NCBI RefSeq assembly: GCF_003286085.1
Contig: NW_020825358.1
Span: 1,139,499 to 1,203,498, forward strand
DNA from: Drosophila persimilis
Lineage: Eukaryota; Arthropoda; Insecta; Diptera; Drosophilidae
DNA length: 64,000 bases
Reading direction: 5' to 3'
Part shown: positions 45,313 through 57,590 of the stretch, piece by piece
Numbering within the stretch: position 1 is the first letter of the stretch
Layout of the letters: the number at the start of each line of letters is the position of its first letter
Notes under the pieces: model-generated
What the model saw: the letters and a program-made list of their open reading frames with translations, nothing else
Told to the model about the DNA's origin: nothing
The model's database searches: none
Position numbers and translations under genes: made by a program

Positions 45313-48300
45313 CGCGGGCACTCGCTTTTTTGGCTGACTTTTGCGTGGTGCCGTTTCCATATTTAGATCTCCCTCTAAGCTGCATCCACAAATTTGACTC
45401 TAACGAGAGATTTTCGTATGACATCTGTACCCATCGGTGGCACCTTCTGTAAGTATTCGTATTGCTGTTCCCCCCAATTGGTTTCCATTGTAATTTCGGG
45501 CACAAAAAAAGAAAGGAAGAAAATGTTCATTGTTATTGACAAACAAGCGACATTGTGGGGGCTTTGATTGTCATCCTGTGCGGCTCCTGCAGCACACGAG
45601 ACCGAAACCTGGAGGCCACACCTCAACTCTCTGCTGTTCGGTTACGGATCTGTTTTTCACCGCATCTCAGGCACTGCCCAGGGGGGGGAGCACTTCACTC
45701 GCGTTCTACACTCCATTCCACGCTCGATTCCCCAACCCCCCTTTTTGGCCTGCCTGCTGGCTGGATGGCTGGCTGGCTGGCTGGCTGTCGGGCTGTCTCT
45801 GTGGCTTTTTCCGTCTTCGTGCGCTTTGGACGTGTTGGGACACCACTTAATTTCCGGCAATGCGAGTCACGTACGCTCCATCCTGCCTTTATGTGCAATG
45901 ACATTTTCATTTTGTACACACAGGCATGCACACACACACACACACACAGGCAGAGCGGGGCACACAGACACCGAAGGGGTGCAGACATGTTACAACAAAT
46001 GGCAAACACTCTTTTTGGCCTTGCAACACGCCGTGTCTCTGTTTCTGTTGCTGTTGCTGTTGTCAACTCATTTTGTTGCAATTTGCAGTCGAAACAAAAA
46101 GGAAAAAGAGGAGACAGAAACGAAAAACAAAAAAAAAAACCCAGAAGAAAACTCTAGAGGGAAACTCCGTTGCAGGAAACTCCAGAGGGAAAACTCTATA
46201 GAATAAAATGGAAGTCGTGAAACTCGATTATTTTTAATTAAAACAACATTTGGAGAGGCGACCGAGAGGCCTCTGCGAAAAACTAAAAGAAAATACTGTT
46301 CAAAGGAGTCTCAGCCAAAAATAAAGAAAGAAAGAAAGAACTTGTGCGGTCAAGAAGCGAAGCTTAGAAGAGGTTTTCCCTTTGGCTGGTGGCTTAATTA
46401 AGGCAACGGGGGAAAATCTAGAGCAGAAGCAGGGTTTTCCAGAGACAGCCAGACCATGCCTCGATGAATCCTTTGGCCGCAAAGGAAACAGAGCCTGTGC
46501 ACAACGCCCCCCCCCTCGTATCATAATCGACGACGTCTCCATCCCCCCTCGAACAAAAATATCAAATTTTTGTGTTTTTTTTTTTTTAGATAAGGGAAGG
46601 GGACTCCGACTCCGACTCCCCCATTTGTTTGCTTTTTCTCCTTTGATTTGTTTGCTTTAAGCGGAAACCATTTGTTTAGACTGGTTTTTGTTTTTTTTTT
46701 TTATATTCGAAGTGAAATAAAATCCAACAACAAACGTGCGCGGAATTCTAGGGAAAAGAAAACCCTGAGAAAATATCAGCTTACATTGCGGTGAAGGAAA
46801 ATATTTATATTTTTAGAGCAGATAATTTAAAAATAGAAGGAAATCTCCGGGAAAACTCACACTCTCTTGAGGGGAGTGAGAATTTGCATGAAATGTCTGG
46901 GAAAAACCGGCACACAGTTGAAATATAAGATAATTTTCAAAGGATTTCCATGTAATTTTCCACATTTTCACACACACACACACAAAGTTTTCCTGGGTTC
47001 CCTTGAAAAACAGTAGCAAAAAAAGAAAAAATGTAATTAAATTTTGTGTTACCCCAAAAGGGGGGTGGGGGGACACATGTTACGGGTCTAATCTGCCACA
47101 GGCCGAGGACTCCCCTTTGGACATGTCCTTGTGGTTTGAATGTTGAGCTTTCCGCCCCCTCTCTCTCTCCCCCCCTCTCTGACTGACAGAGACAGAGTGC
47201 GAGAGCAAGCGCGCTAGACAAAAGCTGGGGCGAATAAAGAAAATCTGCAGCTGGTGTCCATTTTCTTCCATGGGAAAAAGCGAAGATTTATTGGAGGATT
47301 ACCCCTCGAAACAGGAGGAAAACAGGAGACGGGAGACAGGAGACAGGAGCTGCTGCTCCTCCTTAAGCCGCTTAAAGATTTTCCAATTCCCAAAGACAAA
47401 ATGAAATAAGAAATAATTAATTTTTATATTCCCCCCCCCCTGCTGTTCCTTTCAATTGTTAATTCGCTGGAAAAATGGTATAAACTTTAATTTACTTTTA
47501 TAATTTGTTTTTGTGTGTGTGTTTTAATTGTTTTTGCGCTGTAAAATTTCATTGCCTACTTTTTGGCTGCCCGCGCACTCGCCAAATGGCATTAAAAATT
47601 CAATAAAAATACTCACTAAATATAAATGCAACAGCAGAAGTGGCAGCAACAGCGGCAGCAACAGCAGCAGCAGCCGTGGAGAGCGTTAAAAATTTTCATT
47701 AAAACTAAAATTGCAATTTCGGTAAAGCGTGAGAGAGGGAGGGAGAGAGGGAGAGTGAGGCAGGGAGAATGTTTTCGGGGGAGAGCGAATTTATGATGCT
47801 TACGTGACCGCTGAAAATCGGGGGTGGGTTGGGGGGGGGGGGGGGGGTCACCGGGCGACTGTGGCAGGGGCAGGGGCAGGGGCAAGGGCTCTTAAATGAT
47901 GGCTTAAATGAGTCGTGCCTGGCCCCGTTGGCCAGTGGCATAAGTTGGGCCAGAGAACTATCCGCCTCTACCCTTTCTCCCTCTCCCTCTCTCTCTGCGT
48001 AGTGCTGGGGGGCGGCTGGGGGGGTGGCTGTTGCATTTGAATTTATTAACAAAAGTTGGCCCACGTCCACGAGGCACAGAGTCACGAGGCACGTGGCATG
48101 CAGCAGGCATTCAGCAACAAATGAAAATGAAATGTAATTTTATATTTGAGCCTAAAATAAATAACAGTTGCACAGAGAAAAAGCACCAAAAACCGGAGGG
48201 AAATTAAATGCAAAAAAAAAAAAGAGAATAGAAAATAGGAGGCCTCGAAATGAGGAGGATCGAAATGAACTTCGAAGCGACTTAGAATGGATGATATTTC

Positions 48301-49122
48301 ATATTTATTTTCTAATGAATATATTAGGCCTGGAGCTGTGCGTTTCATTGGGGCGTGGACCCCCAAAGGAACAAATATTTGGCCATGATTTTTGTTGGAT
48401 TTCAGTGCTGAAAGAGACTTTTCTGACATCTGCTCGGATCAGCAGATTGTCCTTCCATCGTGCATCGTCCATCGTGCGGTGTCTCTGGTAAGCCGTGCCT
48501 CATCCTATTGCATCCTGCGTTGAGTCCACCCTCCATTCGTGTGTACCAACCAGAGGGGCTGGCATAAAGTCGAGAGGCTTTAGGATCCATCACCAATCAA
48601 GGGCCGCCGGACGACAGATGCTTCTGCCTGCCAGCTTCTCTTCACTGCCGCAGAGTCCATGTGGCATGCATCGGGGAGGCGTTGCATGGAGCGCTGCTCT
48701 GCTCTGTGAGGATCTTCGAGAGGATTGGTCCCTGCTGTTGATTCTACTGTGCCTTTAAGGACCGTTTTTCGGGATTTCCTCAAATAAATATATATATATA
48801 TAGGAAAAACTAAAACTAAATCAAGCCATCCGCGATACCGGACAAAAACTATACACATAAATAAGCCCCGCCGAAGGAAAAGCCATCTGTTTTCCAAGTT
48901 TTCCTTTTCCATGCCACCGCCGCCTGCTACGAAATCACTTAGTGGAAAAGTTTCATTCTTTGGCTTTTCCACCAAAAAAAAAAAAAATTCTTGTTGTTGT
49001 TTTGACGGCTGGTGCGAGCCCCACCCGCTCCCCCCACCGCACCAAAAAAAAAAAGGCGTTAAAGGCTTAGACACCCCGTTCCCTACGGCCAGGAGTTCCC
49101 CTTGTAGCCCCCCCCCCCCCCT

Positions 49123-49205
49123 TTGGCACCCCTTTTGAGCCCCCTTTGGCACCCCTCTTTTAGCCCCTTTTGAGCCCCCTTTGAGCCCCCTTTTGAGCCC
49201 CCTTG
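49123..49205 (+). repeat. GAGCCCCCTTTT minisatellite
   Basis: Six to seven units of (T)GAGCCCCCTTTT or GGCACCCCTTTT, 12-16 bases each, in direct tandem. Confidence 0.75.
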
Positions 49206-49967
49206 TTCCTTCCATTTGATGGCTGAAAATGTAATTTTGTCGTAAATGTCATTTTTTATGTTGCTTTCTGTTTCTGTTTCGCTTTGGAAAAGCAAGAAAA
49301 ATGTCTTCAAATCAAAGGCAGGCACAGGCCTCCTCCCCCTTTTTTTTTTTTTTTTTTTTTTTGGGCAGGCGTCATTTGAACTCTTTCTTTTTCGTTTTGT
49401 TTTGTTTGTTATTGGATTTTCTTTTTCGTTTCGTTACATTTAATGAAAATTTGTTGGCAAACGTGGAAAGGCGTGGAAAATTTTAAATTGATTATTGCAC
49501 AGGCGGTGGTGGGAGCGGAGTCCTTGCTGTGCGTTTGCCCCAACGCCGCATGACGCTGGCTCGCTTTTTGGGGGGTACTCCCTCCCCCTCCCTCTCCCCT
49601 TCTCCCTCTCTCTCTCTGTCTGGTTCATGTTATTCGAAGGAAGAGGAATAGGAACAGTGCGGGTAATATATTATCGTTTATGATGTTAACATAAAACTTG
49701 CACGCCCCGAAAGAGTAGAGGGGTGGGGGTGGGGGTGGGCTGGGGTTGAGGCAGTACCTGGTACTCTGGCACATCCACTTTTATGCCTCGCTTGCTACGT
49801 GCTCATAAAATAAACGCCCCAAGATGGATTGCCCCGCCCGGCACCCTCCCCATTTATCCATCTATCGGAACATCCATCCATCCATCCACCGAAATGGTAA
49901 TCCTGTATCCAGGAAAAGCAAGACCTAATGGCATTTGTAGGACATTCTGATTCTGCTATTTTATAGC

Positions 49968-49968
<1 letters not shown>

Positions 49969-50010
<42 letters not shown>
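49969..50010 (+). repeat. Poly-C run of 42 bases
   Basis: Forty-two consecutive C residues between TTATAGCA and ACCCCTTTCC. The longest homopolymer in the window. Its true length may differ in the animal, because such runs are error-prone in sequencing. Confidence 0.85.
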
Positions 50011-52869
50011 ACCCCTTTCCCCTGTGGAAAAGCCTTACTTCTTTATGGCCCGGTCTCCTGGTCTCCTGTGTTTTGTGAAAATGAATTATGTCCTTGGATT
50101 ATTTTTTGGAGTTTTACTCCGGTTTTTATTTTTTGGGTTAATTTTGTGGAAAGTTGTAGCTTAATCAGCACATGATTGTTGCACACACACACAGAGGGCT
50201 TTTTATGGAGGTTCAAGGAGTAGGAAGGATCCTGGAATTATGGCGTTTATTTAGGAGATTGATGGACAGAGATTTTATGGGGAAATAAATATAGAAAACC
50301 CAAGAAATTTCTTTAAAAAATAATCGAAAATAAATCATGAATCGCCATAAAATTTGCATCCAAAAAACTCGTGAAATATTATTCAGAAAATTGTGGCTTT
50401 AATCTCTTCTAAAATCTGGTAATAATATTCAAATCCCCAACTCTAATTTCTTTTGGAACTTCCGTTTCAATTTGGAAAATGTTTATTTGAAAATTTCAGC
50501 CACAAACAAAAAAAAAAGAAACAAAAAATTTCGTTTTGTTTTTCATTTGCATGGCTATGAATATTTATGTACGGTCCACCCCCGCCCGCCCCCGCTCCCG
50601 CCTTAAATAAAATAAAAAAAAAAAATAAAAAAAATATACTGAAAATCCGAGTGCTTTCCCTTTTTTTTTCGGTTTGTTGTCCACGAAAGTCATAGAAAAA
50701 TATGCAAAATATGCACACACATGCACGCACACCTACACAGGCAATGCACTCACACAGATGCGCATACAGATGCACATGTGTCCCCCCACCACCCCAACAC
50801 CCCAACGTTTGCCTCATTTTCATTTTTAGCCATGGAAACGCCTATTTTCAGATACCAAAAAAAAAAAAAGGAAAAAGAAAAACCCTTAAGCGCTTTTACT
50901 CCATGAATTTTGCATGCAACGCCGCTGCAGGGGAAGAAAACGGGACTTTGGAGGATTTCGGTAAGGGATCCTTAGGGGGGTGTGGGGGGGGGGATACAGG
51001 ACAATGGGAAAAATTAAATTTACCACCGCATAGAATTAAAATAGGCAAAAGTACAAGGGGGAGGGGGGAGGTGTGGGTGGTGCAAAAAAAATGTAAGCGA
51101 AAACTGAAGGAAAATCCTTTTGTTTTCCGCTCTTGCGCCCACCAAAGTAACCCCCCCCCCCCCATTCCCTGCCTCTCCCTGCGAGTCCTCGCTCCCTTCG
51201 CCGGCGAGTCCTTTTTCCCCAAACGGGGTCTCGCTGTGCCGTCGGTTTTAATTATGGAAAAAGTTTTTGCTTTATTTAGTTTAAACAATAAGTGGTTGGA
51301 AAATATGAATTATACAAAGAGAAAGACTCCAACCACTCCCATCCCCCCCCCCACACCCTTTCTCTGTCTGTATTTGCATCTGTGTATCTGTGTGTCTGTG
51401 TGTGTTTGCTGGATGCCTATCTGTCTGAGTGTGTGTGCAAACATTTCTTAAGGAAATGCAAATATTTTGTTGTTGTTTATTCGCATGCATTTTCCTTGCA
51501 CCTGGCCACCCGCCCCCACCCACACCCCCGCCCCCCCACTCCATTGCAGAGCGGCTTTGCATGACAAGTGAATCGTGGCAGAGGCAGCGGCAGCGGCAGA
51601 GTCCCAGTTTGTTTTCCTTTCTTTCTTTGCTTTTGCATCTGGCGTCTGCCTTTCGGCATCTGCAGAATTTTCCTACATTTTTGCGACTAGTTTTTGCATT
51701 AAGTAATTTGAAAATTCGTTTGGACTACATTTTTGATGGAAAAACTGTTGATTTTCTCTTGCGGCAACCCTCAGAATTTATTCTACATTTATTTATCTTT
51801 ATAAAAACGCTTCTTCCATGAACATCAGCTACATTCTGCTCAATATATCGATATCTCTATCGATTATTGTATCGATTTTTGGTTTAAAATATTATTTTGT
51901 ATTGTTTTGGTACTTTAAAATACATTTAATGATCCCATTAAAATGCTCGAACAATCTTTAAGGTATCCAAAAAGATAGCAGCCATCCCCCCGCTTCCTGC
52001 TGCTACCCCCTACCCCCCGTAAATTATAACCGCTCACGTATTTCACATTCCATGCCACCCCGACACCCCGCCACCCCGCCACCACTCGCACGACAAGTCA
52101 AAATCGAAATTTGCGCATAAATTTTCAAAAAAAAACAAAAAAAAAAAATTACAATAAAAATGACAAGGACTTGCCACGAAAGCCCATCGAACAGGAGCAA
52201 CAACCACAAGCCACCGCTAATCACAAAACGTTTATCAGGGCCCCCCCTCCCCCCCGAAAAAGGAGACCCTCCTGGGAATGGAAGGAAATTCCAGGGGCAA
52301 AAACGACACTGGCAGCGGCAGCAGCAGCAGCAGCACCTCCTTTCCTGTCGCCTGTCGCTTCTCCCACCTGTCACTTGGTAATAAATTATTATCATTAATA
52401 TTTTGCGCTTGATTTTGCTGCCAGACTAAGCAGGAAACAGGACCCCGCCCAGACGGCACGGCAGTGGGCTATGGCCTATCGCAGGATATCGGAAACGAAA
52501 CGTTTTTTGCATAAAAATGTGAGAAAATACACGCTGCTGCTCGGCATTGGGGTGTCGATGGGGATAGAGGCTAATAGAATACAGAACAAAAGCGTCAACG
52601 AAAATGTTCCGAGAGGCGACGAAAATTACTAGAGGGGGTGGAGGGGGGGGGGGGGGGGAAACCTCCTCATAGCTTGGGTGGACTCCCCTGGCTTTTTGGG
52701 GCTACCTTTTTCCACCCTCTCTCCCTCAGTGGCATCTCTTCCCACCAACTGTCTCCCACCACCCACTTTTCTGATTCGTACGAGGGGTACGTGGGGTATA
52801 TTGTGTGTCGGGGAAACTACTGGATAGCCTGGTTGGAGGATATGGAAATTTAGCTTAAAATGTTAAACA

Positions 52870-53160
52870 ATTAAGGATATCGATAATTAAACGGAATTTT
52901 GTTTTTGTTATATTTTCGATAGATTATTGAAAAAATATTAATAAAATTCCCATATTATCTAGCTATAATCCAAAAATGGTTCCAACCCGATAGATAATAT
53001 TTTATCGATAATTATCGCAACGGCAATTATAATTTATCGATAAATTATGGATGTTATTGGTTATCTTTCAGAAGAGCGATCCAAGAAATAATCTAAATCG
53101 ATAACTATTGTTAATTAGTATCACTAAACTATCGATATTATTCGATTATTTCACCAGCAA
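52870..53160. repeat. CGATA/ATCGAT-rich patch
   Basis: Perfect TATCGATA at 52878-52885, 53003-53010 and 53035-53042, plus several CGATAG and ATCGATAA variants in about 290 AT-rich bases. Related to the other CGATA patches. Confidence 0.55.
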
Positions 53161-55380
53161 AATCATATGATATTTTCTCTGAACTACTGGGTATCCTCTA
53201 GTCCTTCTCCTATCCTTCTCTACCGCTCTCTCTCTCTCTCTCTCTCTCCCCCTTCTTTCCCCATTCCCCCGGCTGGTGTTTTTGGGGCGTGTGCGTGAGC
53301 CGCAAAAACTTTACAAACACCCTCGCAAGTGCACGCGATAATGGCTCCCAATTTGGTAATTAATCACGTCCTCGTACTCGTACTCGTCGTCCTGCAGCAC
53401 ACACGATCCGCAGCTGGTCATTGGAGAAGGTAGGCAGGCAGGCAGGCAGGCAGGAAGGCAGGCAGGACAGGGCAGGGCGGGGCAGGGCAGAGAAAGGAAC
53501 AGGAAACAGGAAACCCAGGAGTTTGGATGGGGGGAGCGCTCGCGAGGTGCTTCATATTTTTCTCCATTTTCCATTAGTGCTCTACGGTTTCTTTATTGTA
53601 TTATTTTTGGGGCTCGTTTTATATAGATTTTTGGCAGCCAGACGACGCCTCGTTGCAGCCCAGTCACCGCTCGAAATTAAGCGAATTTGAACGAACGATA
53701 AAATAATTACCTTTATGAGTATTTTTGGCGGAGAGAGAGAGAGAGAGAGCGGGTCACGTTGGTGCTGGGGATTGGGGCTGCACGAGGCCTTGGGGCCTCG
53801 AATGTGCCAAACGTGTCTAATTTAGCGGCTTAAATTTATAGCATTTGTGCGCTTAAAATGTTTGGCTATTCCCTTTTACGACCCTACGCCCAGCACCGCC
53901 CAGAAAACATCCTGGAGCACAGGAAAGGAGGCGAGCGAGAGGGGGGACTTCCATCCCAAATAAATGGCGAATGTGATGTGTAATGGATTTGAAGTTAACT
54001 TTTAAGGGAAATCTATGTGATGTGGCAGTGTGGCAGCAATTTGTACGACAGCTGTTGAGGAAAAAAATAAGATCCCAACGGAAGAGGAGGTTGGGAAACC
54101 GAAGGTTGGGCAAAGATTAAGGCAGAAGGCAGGCTGTACAGGCAGCCTCCTCTTTAAGATCTAGTAGCTGCCACATTTCATATTTCGTGACACTTTAAAC
54201 TAAAGGACATTCCCCCCTGAGGTTCGTGCCTTAAACTCCATTCTAACTCCTTCTCTAGCATTTCACGTGCCACTCCACGTCCACATCCACGTCCACATCC
54301 ACGTCCACGTCCACGTCCATTTGCACTCTCTCGTATGTCGTTTGCGGCAGAGACCATTATTACTCGTTCTCTGCCATTTAACTGCCAAATTACAGACCTT
54401 TTCCACATCCCTGACACTCTTGTGGTGCACCTGTGTCCCTCCCCCCCTCCCCCCTGCCACAACCACATTCGAATTGCGTGCACACAAAAATTAACTGGGG
54501 AAAACTGGAAAATGTGAGAGACCCGGAGACCCCGGAGACCCCGAGACCCCGACGGGGGTGCCAAAAAGAAAACCAAACGAAAATCAAATATTTGCCATAT
54601 TTTGCAATTGGAAAATCAACGACAGCACGCAAGGCTCTCTCTCTGTCTCTGTCTTTCTCACGTATCCTTAGAGAAACCCGAACGAAAGGACCTTCCTTGC
54701 AACACTTCAATCCTGGCCGAAAATAAAATGGCGGCGTTCTGTTGTTTCCGGTTTTTCGTGTTGATGTTTTTTGTTTTTGTTTTTGTTTCGAGAATTCCCG
54801 AAAAAAAAAAACAAATCGTCAAATTTTTCACCTTGTAAAATTCAGTGGAATACATTTTTATATGCGATGGAATGCGGAATGCAAGGGAGGGGGTGCGAGG
54901 GCTTTATTTGTGTTTATGGCAAGTGACCCCAAAGACAGGCCCCCGCCAAAAAAAAAAAAAGAGAAAAGAGAAGAAATTGTCAAGAGAAAAGAGAAATGGC
55001 CCAAAGGCACCACAATCGGAGCCGGCATTGGCAGCAAATGCATTTGCAATGCAAAACTGGAGCACACACAGGAAGCGACGAGGCGCAGCAAGGACACGGC
55101 ACACGACACACGGCGTTTTTGGGGGGAGGGGGAGGGGGGGGCACGGAGCCGTCGAGCGACTGTTGCATCTGTCCAACGCCCACCGCTCACATGTGCCCGC
55201 CGTTGCCGTTGTTGTTTCCTTCCTTTCCTTTTTTTTTTTTTGGGAAATTCTCATGTGTGGGGGGGGAAAAATTATTTATATCATGGGGGGGCTATGTTTC
55301 TATAAAAAGGATACCCTGTAGAGGCAAAGGACACTCTTCGCAGATGGTCACGATCGGGGAGAGATGTTGGTGGAGGGGAG
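53161..55380. other. Noncoding intron, no gene seen
   Basis: Contains CT tracts (53225-53250), a GGCA repeat (53430-53470), the CCACGTCCACAT repeat (54274-54320) and GACCCC repeats near 54520-54550. No supported exon. Confidence 0.55.
54274..54320 (+). repeat. CCACGT/CCACAT hexamer repeat
   Basis: Seven to eight tandem hexamers of CCACGT or CCACAT. Confidence 0.8.
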
Positions 55381-55382
55381 AA

Positions 55383-56016
55383 CTGTTATACTCTCTGTAA
55401 TCAACCTACAAGAAGTCCACTCAATATTGCACTCCCAAAAATGGCTTAGTCCTTACTAATTGTTATAAAACGACTTGTGAAACTGTTATATTCTACTATA
55501 GATTTCAATTTTCAATTTGGACTGTTATAATTGTACGCAGGGACAACGTTAAAACTGTTATACAATGACTTTATAGTGTTGGAGTGAAGGAAGGACAACA
55601 ACTAAATATCCATTGTTATACTCTTATACAGTATGTTATGTTAACTGTTATACATTGTACAGTGACGATATATTAATGCAATCACTCTCAAACTTTTCAA
55701 CTGATATAGATTTGTAGATGGAAACGGCTTTTAGCTCCTAGAAAAAAAAAACTGTTATACATTTGTATATCCCAACTGTTATACATTTGTATATCCCAAC
55801 TGTTATACAGTTGTATATGGGTATATTTTTGTATAAAAAGTGTTTTAAGCTTGTGTATACCAGCTGTTATACGGTTCTAATTTTTTTGTGTAGCAACTGG
55901 TATACTGTTATAAACTTTATAAGCTACTTGTCATACTAGTTCCTACAATAAATGGGAACTGTTAGACATTTTCTTTTCCCTATTAAAAAACACTGAAAAT
56001 TGTTATACTGTTATAC
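55383..56016 (+). repeat. Dispersed CTGTTATAC motif array
   Basis: Around 16 copies of (C/T)TGTTATA(C), irregularly spaced (12-110 bases) over 630 bases. First copies start near 55383, 55461, 55483, 55522 and 55555, and the last near 56009. In the middle, three 24-base units in direct tandem (55751-55822) share ACTGTTATACATTTGTATAT, with changes in the third. Spacing elsewhere is too irregular for a simple satellite. All are in plus orientation, so they would be CUGUUAUAC in shep pre-mRNA. Confidence 0.7.
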
Positions 56017-56650
56017 TACCCGTACAAGTGCCATACATATATCGATTGCCTTGAGAACTATACCTCATCAAAAGCAAAAGAGTATCTCCCACGTCGACCA
56101 CTCCACCCCTCTTCATCCCCCCCCCCCCCCCCCCATGCTTCCGCTTGTGCCATTCGGTTTTTGTTTTTGTTTTTGTGACGAATGCGCACCTGGCACTCAA
56201 TAAAACACAAAATCTCCATAAACCCACAATTTTCCGACTCTACAGCTGGGCTTGTGAGCGTGTGTGTGTGTGTGTGTGTGTGGGTGTGTGTGTGTGCGAG
56301 TGTAATTCATATGCAGATGTGTCCTCTATGAATGTGTGTGTGTGTGCGTGTGTGAGAGTTAGAACGGATGTCATGGCGGTTTTTTCCAGCGGTAAGCAAA
56401 GCTTTACGGCATGGCCGCAGCTGCTGCCTGCCGCACGGTTGCCGCTGCGGTTGGTTTTCTATTTACGACAAAAACAGAAAAATAGCAAAATAGAAAAATA
56501 GTAAAACAGTAAAATAGAAGATGAGAAAAACAGTAAAAACAGTAAAAACATAGACTATATTATTTATGTTTGAACCACTCGCCCACTAGCCCCTTACTTA
56601 CCATCACCCCACCACTCTTCTCTCTCTCCTCTCTCTCTCTCTTCCCGCAG
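56017..56650. other. shep: Intron end preceding the shep coding exon
   Basis: Carries a C18 run (56117-56134), GT tracts (56263-56298 and 56334-56352) and an AAAATAG repeat (56478-56518). It ends in a long CT-rich tract and CCCGCAG, a strong acceptor for the exon at 56651. Confidence 0.6.
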
Positions 56651-57007
56651 GGGAGCTCGTCCAGTGCCGCTGCCGCTGCCGCCGCCGCTGCCGCATCGTC
56701 AACACAGCAGCGCAGCGCATTCCCAGGCGCACCGCTAACCGCCTCAGCCGTTGCACTTAAAGGCTCCTTGCCACAGCGTCCACCGGCCATGACGAGCCCA
56801 GCCGCTGCTGCTGCCGGCGCTGCTTTAGCCGCCGGCGCCCCCTATCGCGGCGCCACCAGCTGGACCCCGCAGGGCTATGCCCCGGCCGCTGCCGCCGCCG
56901 CCGCTGCCGTGGCCCAGCAGGCCGCCTACCGCTACACGGCGCCGCTCCCCCAGCCGGCCTATGCCGCCTATACGCCGCACACGGCCACCACACCGGCCAC
57001 AACCACG
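56651..57007 (+). CDS. shep: shep coding exon, Ala-rich N-terminal region
   Basis: A 357-base exon of 119 codons, phase 0 at both ends, between CTTCCCGCAG and GTGAGT. It encodes a Ser/Ala-rich segment, then [18 protein letters not shown], an Ala-rich stretch, [12 protein letters not shown] and a Tyr/Pro-rich [20 protein letters not shown] run. I recognise this as the region before the two RRMs of Drosophila alan shepard (CG32423), the fly member of the RBMS/MSSP family. That protein acts in neuronal remodelling, gravitaxis and insulator regulation. Codon use is GC-rich and consistent, unlike the flanking introns. An internal in-frame ATG at 56789 could start shorter isoforms. The RRMs lie beyond the window. 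Recognition is from memory of the protein; splice phases are read directly. Confidence 0.88.
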
Positions 57008-57324
57008 GTGAGTACTCGTTTTTGAGGGGTGTGTGGGGCGGGTGGGTCAATCCGGGGAACTAATCTCTGTGGAAATCGGTTTAGAATGGAAATCTGTACA
57101 CAAATTAGCATTCGAAATTGCATGGAAAAGCGTTTTTAAGTAGTGTTTTAAAATTGTATATTACAGATTACTGATTACAGATTACAGTGTTGTCAAGTGC
57201 CGTTTTTTGGGGGGGCGGGAGGCACTTGACAGCCGCCTAATTATACCCATGTTTAAGGTACTCGTTTATAGACTGTTTTTTCAGCTTAAATATTTCAGGG
57301 AGTGCCATTGATGAAAGCTTCCTT

Positions 57325-57590
57325 TCCAGTGTTGGTAAATGCTCTTTAAAGATCTACCAAATGCAGAAATGCAGACGAAAATTATAAATATACAGCCTCT
57401 TATTCATTAATAAACCTTGTTTCAGATCGAATCATCCAGGCAGTGTTTGAAATCTACCTTTTCAGTGTTGGTAAAGCCCTTGGAATGTTGTAAAATGTGA
57501 AATTTTGTGCAAATATTTATTCTGTAACCAAATTACCGTTGAGTGTTTCCAAACGTAGGTATCTAGTGTTGGTAAATGCTCGTTGGCTTA
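57325..57590 (+). repeat. Dispersed AGTGTTGGTAAA motif, three copies
   Basis: AGTGTTGGTAAATGCTC occurs near 57329 and, essentially intact, near 57564, with AGTGTTGGTAAAGCCCT between them near 57464. Intervening sequence is not repeated. Confidence 0.6.

Larger units (their letters stand above)
45313..52860. other. Noncoding intron with homopolymers and simple repeats
   Basis: No gene recognised. Notable are GCTG repeats near 45755-45786, a G17 run (47831-47847), the GAGCCCCCTTTT minisatellite, the C42 run, C13 at 51151-51163 and G16 at 52643-52658. Frames of 190-250 codons at 45.6-46.2, 48.6-49.2 and 50.7-51.45 kb cross these tracts and switch between low-complexity residues. Confidence 0.55.

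Noticed and set aside
48580..49215. 211-codon open frame on the minus strand
   Set aside because: Its N-terminal half is the translation of the GAGCCCCCTTTT minisatellite and the rest crosses A- and TATA-rich simple sequence; no splice or family support.
50702..51451. 249-codon open frame on the plus strand
   Set aside because: Runs through CA, poly-A, poly-C and GT tracts with no codon bias and no recognisable motif.
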